A stretch of DNA of 64,000 nt, taken from positions 2,346,001 to 2,410,000 of the forward strand of contig NZ_JAFBBP010000001.1 of assembly GCF_016907275.1 (NCBI RefSeq). Reading direction: 5' to 3'. Shown here in pieces: positions 28,800 through 38,312 of the stretch. The position numbers were made by a program, and so were the translations under genes. The number at the start of each line of letters is the position of its first letter. The stretch's first letter is position 1. Below the pieces are notes generated by a model. The model worked only from the letters and a program-made list of their open reading frames with translations. It was not told the DNA's origin and did no database searches. This stretch comes from Micromonospora luteifusca (GTDB lineage: Bacteria > Actinomycetota > Actinomycetes > Mycobacteriales > Micromonosporaceae).

Positions 28800-30385
28800 G
28801 CGTCGGCTACCGGCAGCTGTGGGCAGCCGATCCGGGCGGGTGGCGGGTCGCCGGGGCGGCCTGGGCGGGGATGGTCGGGCCGGTCGACCGACGCGTCGGC
28901 GAGCTGCGTGGGGCTGGTGGGCGGTTGCGGGGCGGTTGGTCCGGTGCGGCCGCCACAGCGGCCGACGCCCGGCTCGCCGGCCTGTCCGACGAGCTGATCT
29001 CGGTCGCGCCCGCGTTGATCGAGGTCGACCAGGTGCTGGCCGACCTGGCCGGCCGGCTGACGGTGGCGAAGGCGCGGCTCTCTGCCACGGTCGCTCAGGC
29101 GGACGCGGCCGGGCTGCTGGTGGACCGCGCGGGCAGGGTGCACATCGATCCCACCCGGGTCCGGCCCACCGAGCAGGCCGGCGTGGCGGCGGCTCGGGTG
29201 GCGGCGGCCCTGCGCGACGCGCTCGACGGGGCCGAGGCGGCGGATCGGGCCGCCGCCGACCGGTTGGAGGAGTTGGCCCGGGCCGCCGGCTCCGGCTGGG
29301 CGTGCCCGCCACCGCCGGGCCGGCCGGCAGCCGGTGCCGCACCGACACTGGTCCGCGCCTGGTGGTCGGGGTTGACACCGGCGCAGCGACGGTGGCTGAT
29401 CGGGCGCGAGCCGGCCCTGGTCGGCCGGTTGGACGGGGTGCCGGTGGCCGCCCGTGACCAGGCCAATCGGCTGCGGCTCGGGTTCTGGCGCGAGGAATTG
29501 CTGGCTGAGCGGCGACGCTTGCTGGGCCGGGTGCCGCCGGGGCCACTCGCGGCGGTCCGGCTGCACGCGGTGGCCGGACGATTGGCTGGCCTGGAGGCGC
29601 TGGCTGGGCGGCTGGCGGCCGGCGGGGAGCCACGGGCGTACCTGCTCGGATTGGACCCGGCTGGTGAGGGTCGGGTGGTGGTGGCGCTCGGCGATCCGGA
29701 CCATGCCGACCGGGTGCTGACCTACGTGCCGGGGATGACCGCCGGCCTGGACGACGCCCCCGGTGAGCTGGGCAGGGCGGCGCGCGTGCTGGACCGATGC
29801 GTCGCGCTCGCCCCGGGTGAGCGCAGCGCGGCGGTGCTCTGGTTGGACTACGACGCTCCGGACTTCCTACCCGAGGCGGCCTCGGCCGGCCAGGCCCGGG
29901 ACGCCGGCCCGGCGCTGCACCGCTTTCAGGAGGGGCTGCGGGCCAGCCACGAGGGGCCACCGGCCCGGCAGACCGTGCTCGGGCACAGCTACGGGTCACT
30001 GGTGGTGGGAGTGGCCGCCCGGGAGCACGGGCTGGCCGCCGACGCGCTGGTCTTCGTCGGCTCGCCCGGGGTCGGCGCGTCGCACGCCGCCGAGTTGGGC
30101 GTGCCACCCGAGGAGGTCTGGGCGAGCAGCGCCCCCGACGACGTGATCCGTGCTGCCCGCCCAGCGGATGAGCTGGGCCGACGGGCCCTGCTGGGTGCCG
30201 CTCCGCTGGCGGCCGTGCTGGGTTGGCCCAACCGGACCGGGCACGAGCTGTGGTTTGGTCACGACCCGTCGGATCCCGGCTTCGGTGGCCGGGTCTTCGG
30301 CAGCGGGCGGGGCGGGCACACCGGCTACTGGGACCCGGGCAATCCCGCGTTGGACGGGATGGCCCGGGTCGTGCTGGGCCGCTGA
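28796..30385 (+). CDS. DUF1023 alpha/beta hydrolase with WXG-like N-terminal helices
   Basis: A 529-residue protein. The first 170 residues are helical with a WSG turn at 48-50 (RGGWSGAAATA), as in WXG100-type secreted proteins. A Pro-rich linker is followed by a DUF1023 hydrolase (about 290-529) with nucleophile elbow GHSYGS (serine 398), SSAPDDVI and a late GHDPSDPGFGG. Start is GTG overlapping the preceding stop (GTGA). This looks like a type VII secretion substrate with esterase- or lipase-like activity. The target is unknown. Confidence 0.78.
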   Translation: MSVGYRQLWAADPGGWRVAGAAWAGMVGPVDRRVGELRGAGGRLRGGWSGAAATAADARLAGLSDELISVAPALIEVDQVLADLAGRLTVAKARLSATVAQADAAGLLVDRAGRVHIDPTRVRPTEQAGVAAARVAAALRDALDGAEAADRAAADRLEELARAAGSGWACPPPPGRPAAGAAPTLVRAWWSGLTPAQRRWLIGREPALVGRLDGVPVAARDQANRLRLGFWREELLAERRRLLGRVPPGPLAAVRLHAVAGRLAGLEALAGRLAAGGEPRAYLLGLDPAGEGRVVVALGDPDHADRVLTYVPGMTAGLDDAPGELGRAARVLDRCVALAPGERSAAVLWLDYDAPDFLPEAASAGQARDAGPALHRFQEGLRASHEGPPARQTVLGHSYGSLVVGVAAREHGLAADALVFVGSPGVGASHAAELGVPPEEVWASSAPDDVIRAARPADELGRRALLGAAPLAAVLGWPNRTGHELWFGHDPSDPGFGGRVFGSGRGGHTGYWDPGNPALDGMARVVLGR

Positions 30386-30400
30386 GGGTTACGGGATGCC

Positions 30401-32314
30401 CTACTCGACGGTGACCGACTTGGCCAGGTTGCGGGGCTGGTCCACGTCGTGCCCACGGGCGGCGGCGATCTCGGCGGCGAGCACCTGCAGCGGCACCGTG
30501 GTGACGAGCGGGGCCAGCAGGGTCGGCGTACGCGGCACGTAGATCAGGTGGTCGGCGTACCGGACGACGGCCTCGTCACCCTCCTCCGCGATCACGATGG
30601 TCCGCGCGCCGCGCGCCCGGACCTCCTGGATGTTGGAGACGACCTTGTCGTGCAGCATGCCCCGGCCAACCGGCGAGGGCACCACGCAGATCACCGGGGT
30701 GCCCTTGTCGATCAGGGCGATCGGGCCGTGCTTCAGCTCACCGGCGGCGAAGCCCTCGGCGTGCATGTACGCCAGTTCCTTGAGCTTCAGCGCGCCCTCC
30801 AGGGCGACCGGGTAGCCGACGTGCCGGCCGATGAACAGCACGGTTGGCTCGGACTTCAGGTCCCGGGCCAGCTCACGGACGGGCTCGATCCGGTCGAGCA
30901 GCTCACGCAGCTTGCCCGGGATCTCCTGCAACTGCGCGACCACCGCGCCCACCTCGTCGGCGAACTTGATTCCGCGCACCTGTGCCAGGTGCAGGCCGAT
31001 CAGATAGCAGGCGACGACCTGGGTGAGGAACGCCTTGGTGGAGGCGACGGCGATCTCCGGCCCACCGTGGGTGTAGAGCACCGCGTCCGACTCGCGCGGG
31101 ATGGTCGAGCCGTTGGTGTTGCAGATCGCCAGCACCCGGGCCTTCTGCTCCTTGGCGTGGCGAAGCGCCATCAGGGTGTCCATCGTTTCGCCGGACTGGG
31201 AGATCACCACGATCAGCGTGGACCGGTCGAGGACGGGGTCGCGGTAGCGGAACTCGCTGGCCAGCTCCACCTCGCAGGGGATCCGCGTCCAGTGCTCGAT
31301 GGCGTACTTGGCGACCATGCCGGCGTGGTACGCCGTGCCGCAGGCCACGATGAAGATCTTGTCGACGTCGCGCAGATCCTGGTCGCTGAGGCGGACCTCG
31401 TCCAGGGCGATCTCGCCGGTCTCGGTGAGCCGGCCGAGCAGTGTGTCGGCGATGGCCTGCGGCTGCTCCTCGATCTCCTTGAGCATGAACCAGTCGTAGC
31501 CGCCCTTTTCGGCCGACGAGGAGTCCCAGTCGATGTGGAAGTCCTTGCCGGCGGCGGGCTGGCCGTCGAAGTCGGTGATCTCGATGCTGTCACCGGTGAT
31601 CAGCACGATCTGGTCCTGGCCCAGCTCCACCGCTTCCCGGGTGTGCTCGATGAACGCGGCGACGTCGCTGGCCAGGTAGTTTTCCCCGTCGCCCCGGCCG
31701 ACCACCAGCGGCGAGTTGCGCCGGGCGCCGACGACCGCGCCGGGCACCGAGGCGTCGACGGCGAGCAGGGTGAAGGCACCTTCCAGCCGTTGGCAGACCA
31801 CGCGCATCCCGGCGGCGAGCAACTGCGGGCTGTTCGGCTGGCCGGCGGCGCGCAGGTTGGCCAGCGCGGCGGCGAGCAGGTGGGCGGCGCACTCGGTGTC
31901 GGTGTCGCTGGTGAACTGAACGCCGTCGGCCTCCAGTTCGGCGCGGAGTTTGGCGAAGTTTTCGATGATGCCGTTGTGGATCACCGCGACCCGTCCGTCG
32001 CCGGCGACGTGCGGGTGGGCGTTGCGGTCGGTCGGGCCGCCGTGGGTGGCCCACCGGGTGTGCCCGATGCCGGTGGTGCCGTCACCGATGCCGATCGGGC
32101 TGGCCGCGCAGGAGGTCGGGTCTTCGGCGGCCCGCTCGGAGAGCACCTTCTCCAGGTTGGCCAGTTTGCCGGCCTTCTTCTCGGTCAGCAGCTGGTCGTC
32201 GCAGACGATCGCGACGCCCGCCGAGTCGTAGCCGCGGTATTCCAGCCGCCGCAGCCCGTCGAGGACGATGCCGAGTGCGGGGCGCGCGCCCGCGTATCCC
32301 ACGATTCCACACAT
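30401..32314 (-). CDS. glmS: Glutamine--fructose-6-phosphate aminotransferase (isomerizing)
   Basis: A 637-residue enzyme making glucosamine-6-phosphate, the entry to UDP-GlcNAc and peptidoglycan. Cys2 right after the start methionine (MCGIVGYAG) is the glutaminase nucleophile. Two SIS sugar-isomerase domains follow (about 310-440 and 480-610), with VISQSGETMDT in the first. It ends DQPRNLAKSVTVE, the conserved C terminus. TAGGCT lies 7 nt before the ATG, so the mRNA appears leaderless and no 5' riboswitch or ribozyme is possible. Confidence 0.98.
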   Translation of the reverse strand: MCGIVGYAGARPALGIVLDGLRRLEYRGYDSAGVAIVCDDQLLTEKKAGKLANLEKVLSERAAEDPTSCAASPIGIGDGTTGIGHTRWATHGGPTDRNAHPHVAGDGRVAVIHNGIIENFAKLRAELEADGVQFTSDTDTECAAHLLAAALANLRAAGQPNSPQLLAAGMRVVCQRLEGAFTLLAVDASVPGAVVGARRNSPLVVGRGDGENYLASDVAAFIEHTREAVELGQDQIVLITGDSIEITDFDGQPAAGKDFHIDWDSSSAEKGGYDWFMLKEIEEQPQAIADTLLGRLTETGEIALDEVRLSDQDLRDVDKIFIVACGTAYHAGMVAKYAIEHWTRIPCEVELASEFRYRDPVLDRSTLIVVISQSGETMDTLMALRHAKEQKARVLAICNTNGSTIPRESDAVLYTHGGPEIAVASTKAFLTQVVACYLIGLHLAQVRGIKFADEVGAVVAQLQEIPGKLRELLDRIEPVRELARDLKSEPTVLFIGRHVGYPVALEGALKLKELAYMHAEGFAAGELKHGPIALIDKGTPVICVVPSPVGRGMLHDKVVSNIQEVRARGARTIVIAEEGDEAVVRYADHLIYVPRTPTLLAPLVTTVPLQVLAAEIAAARGHDVDQPRNLAKSVTVE

Positions 32315-32321
32315 GGCCCGC

Positions 32322-32327
32322 AGCCTA
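32322..32327 (-). promoter_or_regulatory. Putative -10 of the leaderless glmS transcript
   Basis: TAGGCT on the minus strand ends 7 nt before the glmS ATG. Confidence 0.55.
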
Positions 32328-32553
32328 ACCCAGTTTCACTCACCATGGGTGCTCGAAAGTCGGGTTATCAATCACGGAATCTGAGCGATCGGTGGCTGAC
32401 GGGCCACAACGGGACGAGCTTCCCGGCGCGCTCAGCGCCCAACCTCGGCGGACGGGGTTGCGGCGGGCCTTGGGAGTACGAAAGTCTCTCGACGGGTTCG
32501 GCGCGCCCGCCCACGGCCCTTCGTCCCCATACCCACTCCCGCCCGGAGCAGCC

Positions 32554-33576
32554 ATGTCCGACGCGCCCCCGCCCGAGCCGTCCCCCGCCTCCCCTCCGGA
32601 CCCGCCACCGCCCCCACCACCGCCGGACCCGACGGCGCAGCCCTCCTCGGCTCCGCTGCCAGCGCCCGACCCGCTGGCCCCGGGCCAGCCGTGGGCACCG
32701 CCGGCACCCTGGACACCGACCCCGTGGACGCCGCCTCCACCGGCCACGACCTGGTCGCCGGCCCCGTGGGGCCCGTCTCCGCCGGCCACGCCCTGGTCGC
32801 CGTCGCCACCTGCGGCCCAGTGGACACCCCAACCGTCGGCGTCCCCCTGGCCGCCGCCCCCGCCCGCCGCCTCGGGCCCGCCCCCCGCCGGATCGTCGCC
32901 GCAGGCAGGGTGGCCCACACCCGCCGAACAGCCACCGTCCGCGGCCTGGTCGCCGCCGGCCGGCGGATGGCCGCCGCCCGGCTATCCACCGCCGTACGCC
33001 TACCCCGGGCACCCGCACGTCAGCGGCAGACCGACGACGGACAGCGGCCGGATCGTCGGGATCATCGTCGCGGTCCTCGCGGTGCTGGTTCTGATCATCT
33101 GCGGCTGCCTGTGCGCCGGTGGCCTGCTGTTCAACAGGACCAGCCCGGACCCGGTCGCCGACGGCCCCTACGTCGCCCCCGACGACAGTTGGACGGCACC
33201 CACCGCCGGGCCGCCCAGCACGGAGCGACCCACCGCGCGGCCGCCCACCCCGGCACCCACCCCCACCAAACAGCCGATCACCGCACCGACCTCGGGGCCG
33301 GCCCCGGTGACCGTCGTCTACGAGGTCGCCGGGTCGGGCACGGCGGACATCGCGTACTTCGACGCCGAAAGCGACCTCATCCACGTCGACGACGCGAAGC
33401 TGCCCTGGCGCACCACCATCAGGACCAACGGCCAGAGCAGGGTGATGGTGGAGGCCACCTGGCCCGACATCGACTACCACGGACCACTCGACTGCACCCT
33501 CACCGTCACCGGTGTCGGCAAGCCGGTCGTCGACAAGACGCGGGGATACTGGCGGACCACCTGCTCGGTGGAGTGA
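32554..33576 (+). CDS. Proline-rich membrane protein with MmpS-like C-terminal domain
   Basis: A 340-residue protein in three parts. Residues 1-160 are Pro-rich and cytoplasmic, with repeated PW/SP units. One transmembrane helix (about 168-195, IVGIIVAVLAVLVLIICGCLCAG) follows, then a Pro/Thr linker. The extracellular domain (VTVVYEVAGSGTADIAYFDAES, LPWRTTI, CTLTVTGVGKPV) matches the MmpS family. In mycobacteria MmpS proteins partner MmpL lipid exporters, but none is encoded here. The ATG follows GGAG. Confidence 0.8.
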   Translation: MSDAPPPEPSPASPPDPPPPPPPPDPTAQPSSAPLPAPDPLAPGQPWAPPAPWTPTPWTPPPPATTWSPAPWGPSPPATPWSPSPPAAQWTPQPSASPWPPPPPAASGPPPAGSSPQAGWPTPAEQPPSAAWSPPAGGWPPPGYPPPYAYPGHPHVSGRPTTDSGRIVGIIVAVLAVLVLIICGCLCAGGLLFNRTSPDPVADGPYVAPDDSWTAPTAGPPSTERPTARPPTPAPTPTKQPITAPTSGPAPVTVVYEVAGSGTADIAYFDAESDLIHVDDAKLPWRTTIRTNGQSRVMVEATWPDIDYHGPLDCTLTVTGVGKPVVDKTRGYWRTTCSVE

Positions 33577-33603
33577 GGCTGGGGTTCACCCCGGGGGCAC
33601 CCG

Positions 33604-33609
33604 TAGGCT
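33604..33609 (+). promoter_or_regulatory. Putative -10 of a leaderless aminotransferase transcript
   Basis: TAGGCT lies 6 nt before the GTG at 33616. Confidence 0.55.
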
Positions 33610-33615
33610 GGCGCG

Positions 33616-34812
33616 GTGACGACGAGCACCGATGTCGACCCGCTGGTGGCCCGGATGCGGCCGTTCGGCACGACGATCTTCGCCGAGATGTCCGCCCTCG
33701 CCACGCGGACCGGCGCGGTCAACCTCGGCCAGGGCTTCCCCGACACCGACGGCCCACCGGAGATGCTGGCCGCCGCCGCCGAGGCGTTGCGCGGCGGGCA
33801 GAACCAGTACCCGCCCGGCCCGGGGATTCCCGTCCTGCGCGCGGCGGTCGCGGCGCATCAGCAGCGGTTTTACGATCTGGCGTACGACCCGGACAGCGAG
33901 ATCGTGATCACCGCGGGCGCGACCGAGGCGGTCGCGGCGAGCATCCTCGCCCTCTGCGAGCCGGGTGACGAGGTGGTCTGCTTCGAGCCGTACTACGACT
34001 CGTACGCCGCCTCGATCGCGCTGGCCGGCGCGGTCCGGCGGCCGGTGACCCTGCGTCCTGCGGCGGACGGCCGGTACGCCTTCGACCCGGCGGCGTTGCG
34101 TGCGGCGTTCGGCCCACGCACCCGGCTGGCGCTGTTCAACTCACCGCACAACCCGACCGGGAAGGTCTTCACCCCGGCCGAGCTGACGCTGATCGCCGAG
34201 CTGTGCCAGGAGCACGGCGCGTACGCGGTCACCGACGAGGTGTACGAACACCTGGTCTTCACGGACGCGGCGAGCCCGCACGTGCCACTGGCGGCCCTGC
34301 CGGGGATGCGGGAGCGGACGCTGCGCATCTCGTCGGCGGGCAAGACGTTCTCCTGCACGGGGTGGAAGGTCGGCTGGGCGAGCGGCCCGGCGGCGCTGGT
34401 CTCGGCGGTGCTCCGGGTCAAGCAGTTCCTCACCTACGTCAACGCCGCGCCGCTGCAACCGGCGGTGGCCGTGGCGCTGGCCCTGCCGGACGACTACTAC
34501 ACCGGCTTCCGGGACGGTCTCCAGCAGCGGCGTGACCAGCTCGTCGGTGGTCTCACCGACGCCGGGTTCGAGGTGCTCGACTCGGAGGGGACGTACTTCG
34601 TCACCGCCGACATCACCGCCCTCGGCGGCCGGGACGGGGTGGAGTTCTGCCGCTCACTGCCGGAGCGCTGTGGCGTGGTGGCGGTGCCCACCCAGGTCTT
34701 CTACGACGACGCCGACGCGGGCCGGCGGCTGGTCCGCTTCGCCTTCTGCAAGCGCCCCGAGGTGCTGACCGACGCGGTCACCCGGCTGCGCGCTCTGCGC
34801 CCGAGCCGCTGA
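33616..34812 (+). CDS. PLP-dependent aminotransferase (DapC/kynurenine aminotransferase type)
   Basis: A 398-residue fold-type I class I/II aminotransferase. VNLGQGFPDTDGPPEM near the N terminus, FNSPHNPTGKVF, VTDEVYEHLVF and the PLP-lysine segment SSAGKTFSCTGWKVGW are typical of N-succinyldiaminopimelate or kynurenine/glutamine aminotransferases. Substrate cannot be fixed from sequence, but many actinobacteria use such an enzyme as DapC. GTG start with a TAnnnT -10 6 nt upstream. Its 3' end overlaps the convergent PadR gene by 35 nt. Confidence 0.9.
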   Translation: MTTSTDVDPLVARMRPFGTTIFAEMSALATRTGAVNLGQGFPDTDGPPEMLAAAAEALRGGQNQYPPGPGIPVLRAAVAAHQQRFYDLAYDPDSEIVITAGATEAVAASILALCEPGDEVVCFEPYYDSYAASIALAGAVRRPVTLRPAADGRYAFDPAALRAAFGPRTRLALFNSPHNPTGKVFTPAELTLIAELCQEHGAYAVTDEVYEHLVFTDAASPHVPLAALPGMRERTLRISSAGKTFSCTGWKVGWASGPAALVSAVLRVKQFLTYVNAAPLQPAVAVALALPDDYYTGFRDGLQQRRDQLVGGLTDAGFEVLDSEGTYFVTADITALGGRDGVEFCRSLPERCGVVAVPTQVFYDDADAGRRLVRFAFCKRPEVLTDAVTRLRALRPSR

Positions 34813-35410
34813 CCGGCGGGGAGCCGGCCGAGCCTGCCTCGTTCGACGACTGATCCGAGGTCGACGCCGCGAGCCCGGCGAGCAGTTGACCCCCGTCACC
34901 GAGCAGCACCGCCTCGGCATCGTCCACGAACGACAGGTCCGCCGTCACGTGCCGGCTGGCTGCGGTGAGCAGCAGCCCGACCACGGGGTCGTCGGCGGCA
35001 CGGCGAAGGCCGTCCAGGTTGCGCAGCTCGCGCAGCAGGTGCCCGCGCTGGTTGCTGAGCACCGCACGCACGGTGGCCGTCGAACCGGACCGGGCGGCGG
35101 CCGTGACCTTGAGGAAGAAGTCGTCCCGGAATCCACCGCTGCGCGGGCTCGGCTCGGCCAACCACCGGGCCAACTCGGCGCGGCCGTCCGGGGTGATCTC
35201 GTAGACCACCCGGTCCGGCTTGATCGGCTGTGGTTGTCGTTCGGCGACGACCAGCTCGTCCCGGGAGAGCCGGTCGAGGATCTGATAGAGGTGGCCGATG
35301 TTGAGCGGGCCCCACTGCGGGCCGACGGCGGCCTCGAAAGCGCCCTTCAGCTGGTAGCCGTGGCTGGGGCCGCCGGCGAGCAGGGCGAGGACGGCGTGCT
35401 GGATCGCCAT
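34778..35410 (-). CDS. PadR-family transcriptional regulator
   Basis: A 210-residue regulator. The N-terminal winged helix (QHAVLALLAGGPSHGYQLKG, then NIGHLYQILDRLSRDELV) is typical of PadR, and the middle and C terminus form the dimerising Vir_act_alpha_C-type domain. It is divergent from the ABC exporter genes with a 74-nt gap that contains a near-perfect palindrome. It therefore probably represses itself and the exporter until a drug-like ligand binds. It overlaps the aminotransferase gene tail to tail. Confidence 0.9.
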   Translation of the reverse strand: MAIQHAVLALLAGGPSHGYQLKGAFEAAVGPQWGPLNIGHLYQILDRLSRDELVVAERQPQPIKPDRVVYEITPDGRAELARWLAEPSPRSGGFRDDFFLKVTAAARSGSTATVRAVLSNQRGHLLRELRNLDGLRRAADDPVVGLLLTAASRHVTADLSFVDDAEAVLLGDGGQLLAGLAASTSDQSSNEAGSAGSPPVSGSGAERAAG

Positions 35411-35430
35411 GTCACCTCCGGTTCGAGTCT

Positions 35431-35447
35431 TGCATTGTCACAATGTA
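35431..35447. promoter_or_regulatory. Candidate PadR operator
   Basis: TGCATTGT-C-ACAATGTA is an inverted repeat with 7 of 8 matching pairs, lying 21 nt upstream of the padR start and 37 nt upstream of the exporter start. PadR proteins recognise ATGT/ACAT-type palindromes. Confidence 0.6.
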
Positions 35448-35484
35448 TCGCGCAGAGTGGGGACAGCACACGGGGAGGCGCGAC

Positions 35485-38307
35485 ATGTTCGGCTTCATCT
35501 GGCGACAACTGCGCGGCCGTGCGGGACGGTCGGTGGCACTGCTGGTCGGCGTGCTGGTGGCAACCACCGGCTTCGTCGTCCTGACTGGCGCCACCACCAC
35601 CTCCCACCTGGACGTCATCGGCACGGTCGAGCGCAACACCCAGGTCGCCTACGAGATCCTGGTCCGCCCCCACGGGACCCGCGCGCCGCTGGAAGCCGAA
35701 CGCGGCCTGGTCCGCCCCAACTATCTTTCCGGGCTCTTCGGCGGCATCACCACCCAGCAGTACGAGCAGGTGAAGTCGGTCCCCGGCATCGAGGTGGCGG
35801 CACCGATCGCGATGCTCGGCTATTCCACCACCCTGCTACCGACACCGATCGACCTCACCGACGCCGTCGACCGCTCGCTGGATAGTCAGGTGATCCGGGT
35901 CGACCCGACCTTCCACGCCGAACGGGGTCTCTCCAGCGCGCCGGGCAAGCCCCGGTACGTGTACGTGACCAAGAAGCCGCTGATCTATCCCCGGATCAAC
36001 GGGGAGTTCGACAGCGATGCCACCCCGTACTCCGATGGACGGTCGTATCCCTGGTCGGACACCTGTGGGCCCGCTATCCGGGAGGTGCAGCCGGACGGGC
36101 GCAGCCTTCTCGTCTGTGATCCGCAATTCGCCCTGCTCGGAAACCCGGGCACCTACTCCGAGCGCGACGACTGGTCCCTGGACGCGGTGCAACTGCTGCC
36201 CGACGGCCGGTTCCAAGGCCCGCCCCACGTGCTGGCGACCGATCGGGACGGCACGTCGGCACCCGCCGACCACCTGGTGATGGCGTACGACCTGACCGTG
36301 CCGTTCCTCCTGGCGGCGGTGGACCCGGCGGCCGAGGAACAACTCGTCGGCCTCAACGGTGCCGTCATCACCGGCCGGGCCCTCCGCCCGGACGACACGG
36401 TCACCGTCGAACGGCGCGGCACCGCGGACAACCTGTCGGTGCCGGTCGTCGTCACCAACCGCCCCTTCATCGACGAGTCGCTGTCGGCCACATTCACGCG
36501 GCGAGCGATCAGTCCCGCCGGCGTGGAGGCGATCGACCTGGAGAAGACGTTGAGCCGCCCCGGCGGAACGCCGGCCGGGTCCGGCCGGTACGACCTCACC
36601 GCTGGGCACCAGGCGATGCTGACCGAGAAGCTCTCCCCCGCCGGGTGCTGTGGCGGTCAACTGCAGACCGTCGTGCAGTCGGCCGAAGTGCAGTACGAGC
36701 GCCTGCCCGACGGCAGCCTCCGCGCCCGCCCGCAGCCGCCGGTGAACCCCAAGGTGTACGGCGACAAGGAAACGTTCAACCCACTGCCCCGACCGTGGCT
36801 CGCCGACGACAGTGGTTCGCGATCGGTACGGGCGCTGCCACTACCCACCGGCGCAAACGCCGCCAATCGCTTCTGGCAGGCCACCGGCGTCTTCGACCCG
36901 AGCCGCCTGACCGGGTTCAGCGACCTCGGCCAGGTGCCGTTGGAGACCTACCAGGCGCCGCTGGCGCAGGGTGCCGACGACCGCAGCCGAGCAGCCCTGG
37001 GCGGCCAGCCACTGGCACCGAGCGGCAACCCCGCCGGCTACCTCTCCGCCCCACCGCTGCTGCTCACCAACCTCGGCAGCCTGCCGAAACTCCTGGAGGG
37101 TGGCGGGCCACAGGCCGAGGCCCCGATCAGCGCGATCCGGGTACGGGTGGCCGACGTGGGCGGCTACAGCGAGCGGTCGGCCGAGCGGGTCCGGCTGGTC
37201 GCCGAGCAGATCGCGGCGCGCACCGGGCTGGACGTCGACATCACCCTCGGCTCGTCGGCCGCACCGCAGACCGTGGAGCTGCCCGCCGGCTCGTTCGGTC
37301 GGCCGATGCTGCGGCTGACCGAGAACTGGTCGGCACTCGGCGTGGCCTCGATCATCACCCAGGCGGTGGACCGCAAGAGCCTGGTGCTCTTCGTGCTGGT
37401 GCTGGTGGTCTGCGTGCTCTTCCTCGGCAACGCGGTCAGCGCCGCCGTCCGGGACCGGCGCTCCGAGTTGGCGGTGCTCTCCTGTCTCGGCTGGCCGGTC
37501 CGGCGCATCGCGGCGCTGATCCTGGGCGAGGTCGCCCTGCTCGGGCTCGTCGCCGGTCTGCTCTCGCTGATCCTCGCGGTGCCGCTCGGGATCGCCCTCG
37601 GCATCGACGTCGACTGGCGGCGGTCGGCCCTGGCCGTACCCATCGCCTTGTTGCTCGCGCTCGCCGCGGGCCTGGTGCCGGCGCTGCGGGCGGCGCGCAC
37701 CCACCCGGCCGCCGCCCTCCGCCCGATGGTGGCTGCCGCCGGCTGGGTACGCCGACCGCGCACCCTGTTCGGGCTGGCCCTGGTCAACCTTGCCCGGACG
37801 CCCGGTCGCACGTTCCTCGGCGCCGGTGCGCTGGCGATCGGGGTGGCCGCGCTGACGCTGGTCGCCGCCGCCGCGTGGGCCTTTCGGGGCGCGCTCGTCG
37901 GCAGCCTGCTCGGTGACGTGGTGTCGCTCAGCGTGCGCGGCGCGGACACGATGGCCGCCGCCGCCACGGTGCTGCTCGGTGCCGCGGCGGTCGCGGACGT
38001 GCTCTACCTGAACATCCGCGACCGAGCCGCCGAGCTAGCCACCCTGCGGGCGATCGGCTGGACCGACACCGAGCTGGGCCGGTTGGTCGGCTACGAAGGG
38101 CTGGCGCTGGGGATCGCGGGGGCGACGACCGGAGCGGCCGTCGGCCTGGCCAGCGCGGGCTGGTTGATCGGCGATCTGCCCGGCGCGCTGGTCCTGGTGG
38201 CCGCGCTGGCGGCGTTGGCAGGCGCGCTGGTCAGCGCCGTGGCCGCGCTGGTGCCGGCCGCTCTGTTGCCACGCCTACGGCCCGCCCGACTTCTGGCAGA
38301 GGAGTAG
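35485..38307 (+). CDS. FtsX-family ABC transporter permease
   Basis: A 940-residue permease. A first transmembrane helix (about 16-38) is followed by a very large extracellular region (to about 620). Two FtsX-type blocks of membrane helices follow at the C terminus, with cytoplasmic motifs RRSELAVLSCLGWPVRRIA and RAAELATLRAIGWTDTELG. The ATG follows GGGGAGG. With the ATPase 5 nt downstream it forms a MacB/LolCDE-like exporter. The substrate is unknown, and the PadR gene beside it suggests an inducible efflux or envelope-stress role. Confidence 0.9.
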   Translation: MFGFIWRQLRGRAGRSVALLVGVLVATTGFVVLTGATTTSHLDVIGTVERNTQVAYEILVRPHGTRAPLEAERGLVRPNYLSGLFGGITTQQYEQVKSVPGIEVAAPIAMLGYSTTLLPTPIDLTDAVDRSLDSQVIRVDPTFHAERGLSSAPGKPRYVYVTKKPLIYPRINGEFDSDATPYSDGRSYPWSDTCGPAIREVQPDGRSLLVCDPQFALLGNPGTYSERDDWSLDAVQLLPDGRFQGPPHVLATDRDGTSAPADHLVMAYDLTVPFLLAAVDPAAEEQLVGLNGAVITGRALRPDDTVTVERRGTADNLSVPVVVTNRPFIDESLSATFTRRAISPAGVEAIDLEKTLSRPGGTPAGSGRYDLTAGHQAMLTEKLSPAGCCGGQLQTVVQSAEVQYERLPDGSLRARPQPPVNPKVYGDKETFNPLPRPWLADDSGSRSVRALPLPTGANAANRFWQATGVFDPSRLTGFSDLGQVPLETYQAPLAQGADDRSRAALGGQPLAPSGNPAGYLSAPPLLLTNLGSLPKLLEGGGPQAEAPISAIRVRVADVGGYSERSAERVRLVAEQIAARTGLDVDITLGSSAAPQTVELPAGSFGRPMLRLTENWSALGVASIITQAVDRKSLVLFVLVLVVCVLFLGNAVSAAVRDRRSELAVLSCLGWPVRRIAALILGEVALLGLVAGLLSLILAVPLGIALGIDVDWRRSALAVPIALLLALAAGLVPALRAARTHPAAALRPMVAAAGWVRRPRTLFGLALVNLARTPGRTFLGAGALAIGVAALTLVAAAAWAFRGALVGSLLGDVVSLSVRGADTMAAAATVLLGAAAVADVLYLNIRDRAAELATLRAIGWTDTELGRLVGYEGLALGIAGATTGAAVGLASAGWLIGDLPGALVLVAALAALAGALVSAVAALVPAALLPRLRPARLLAEE

Positions 38308-38312
38308 CAGTC

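Noticed and set aside
32315..32553. glmS ribozyme
   Set aside because: The -10 lies 7 nt before the start codon, leaving no room for a leader, and this ribozyme is typical of Firmicutes.
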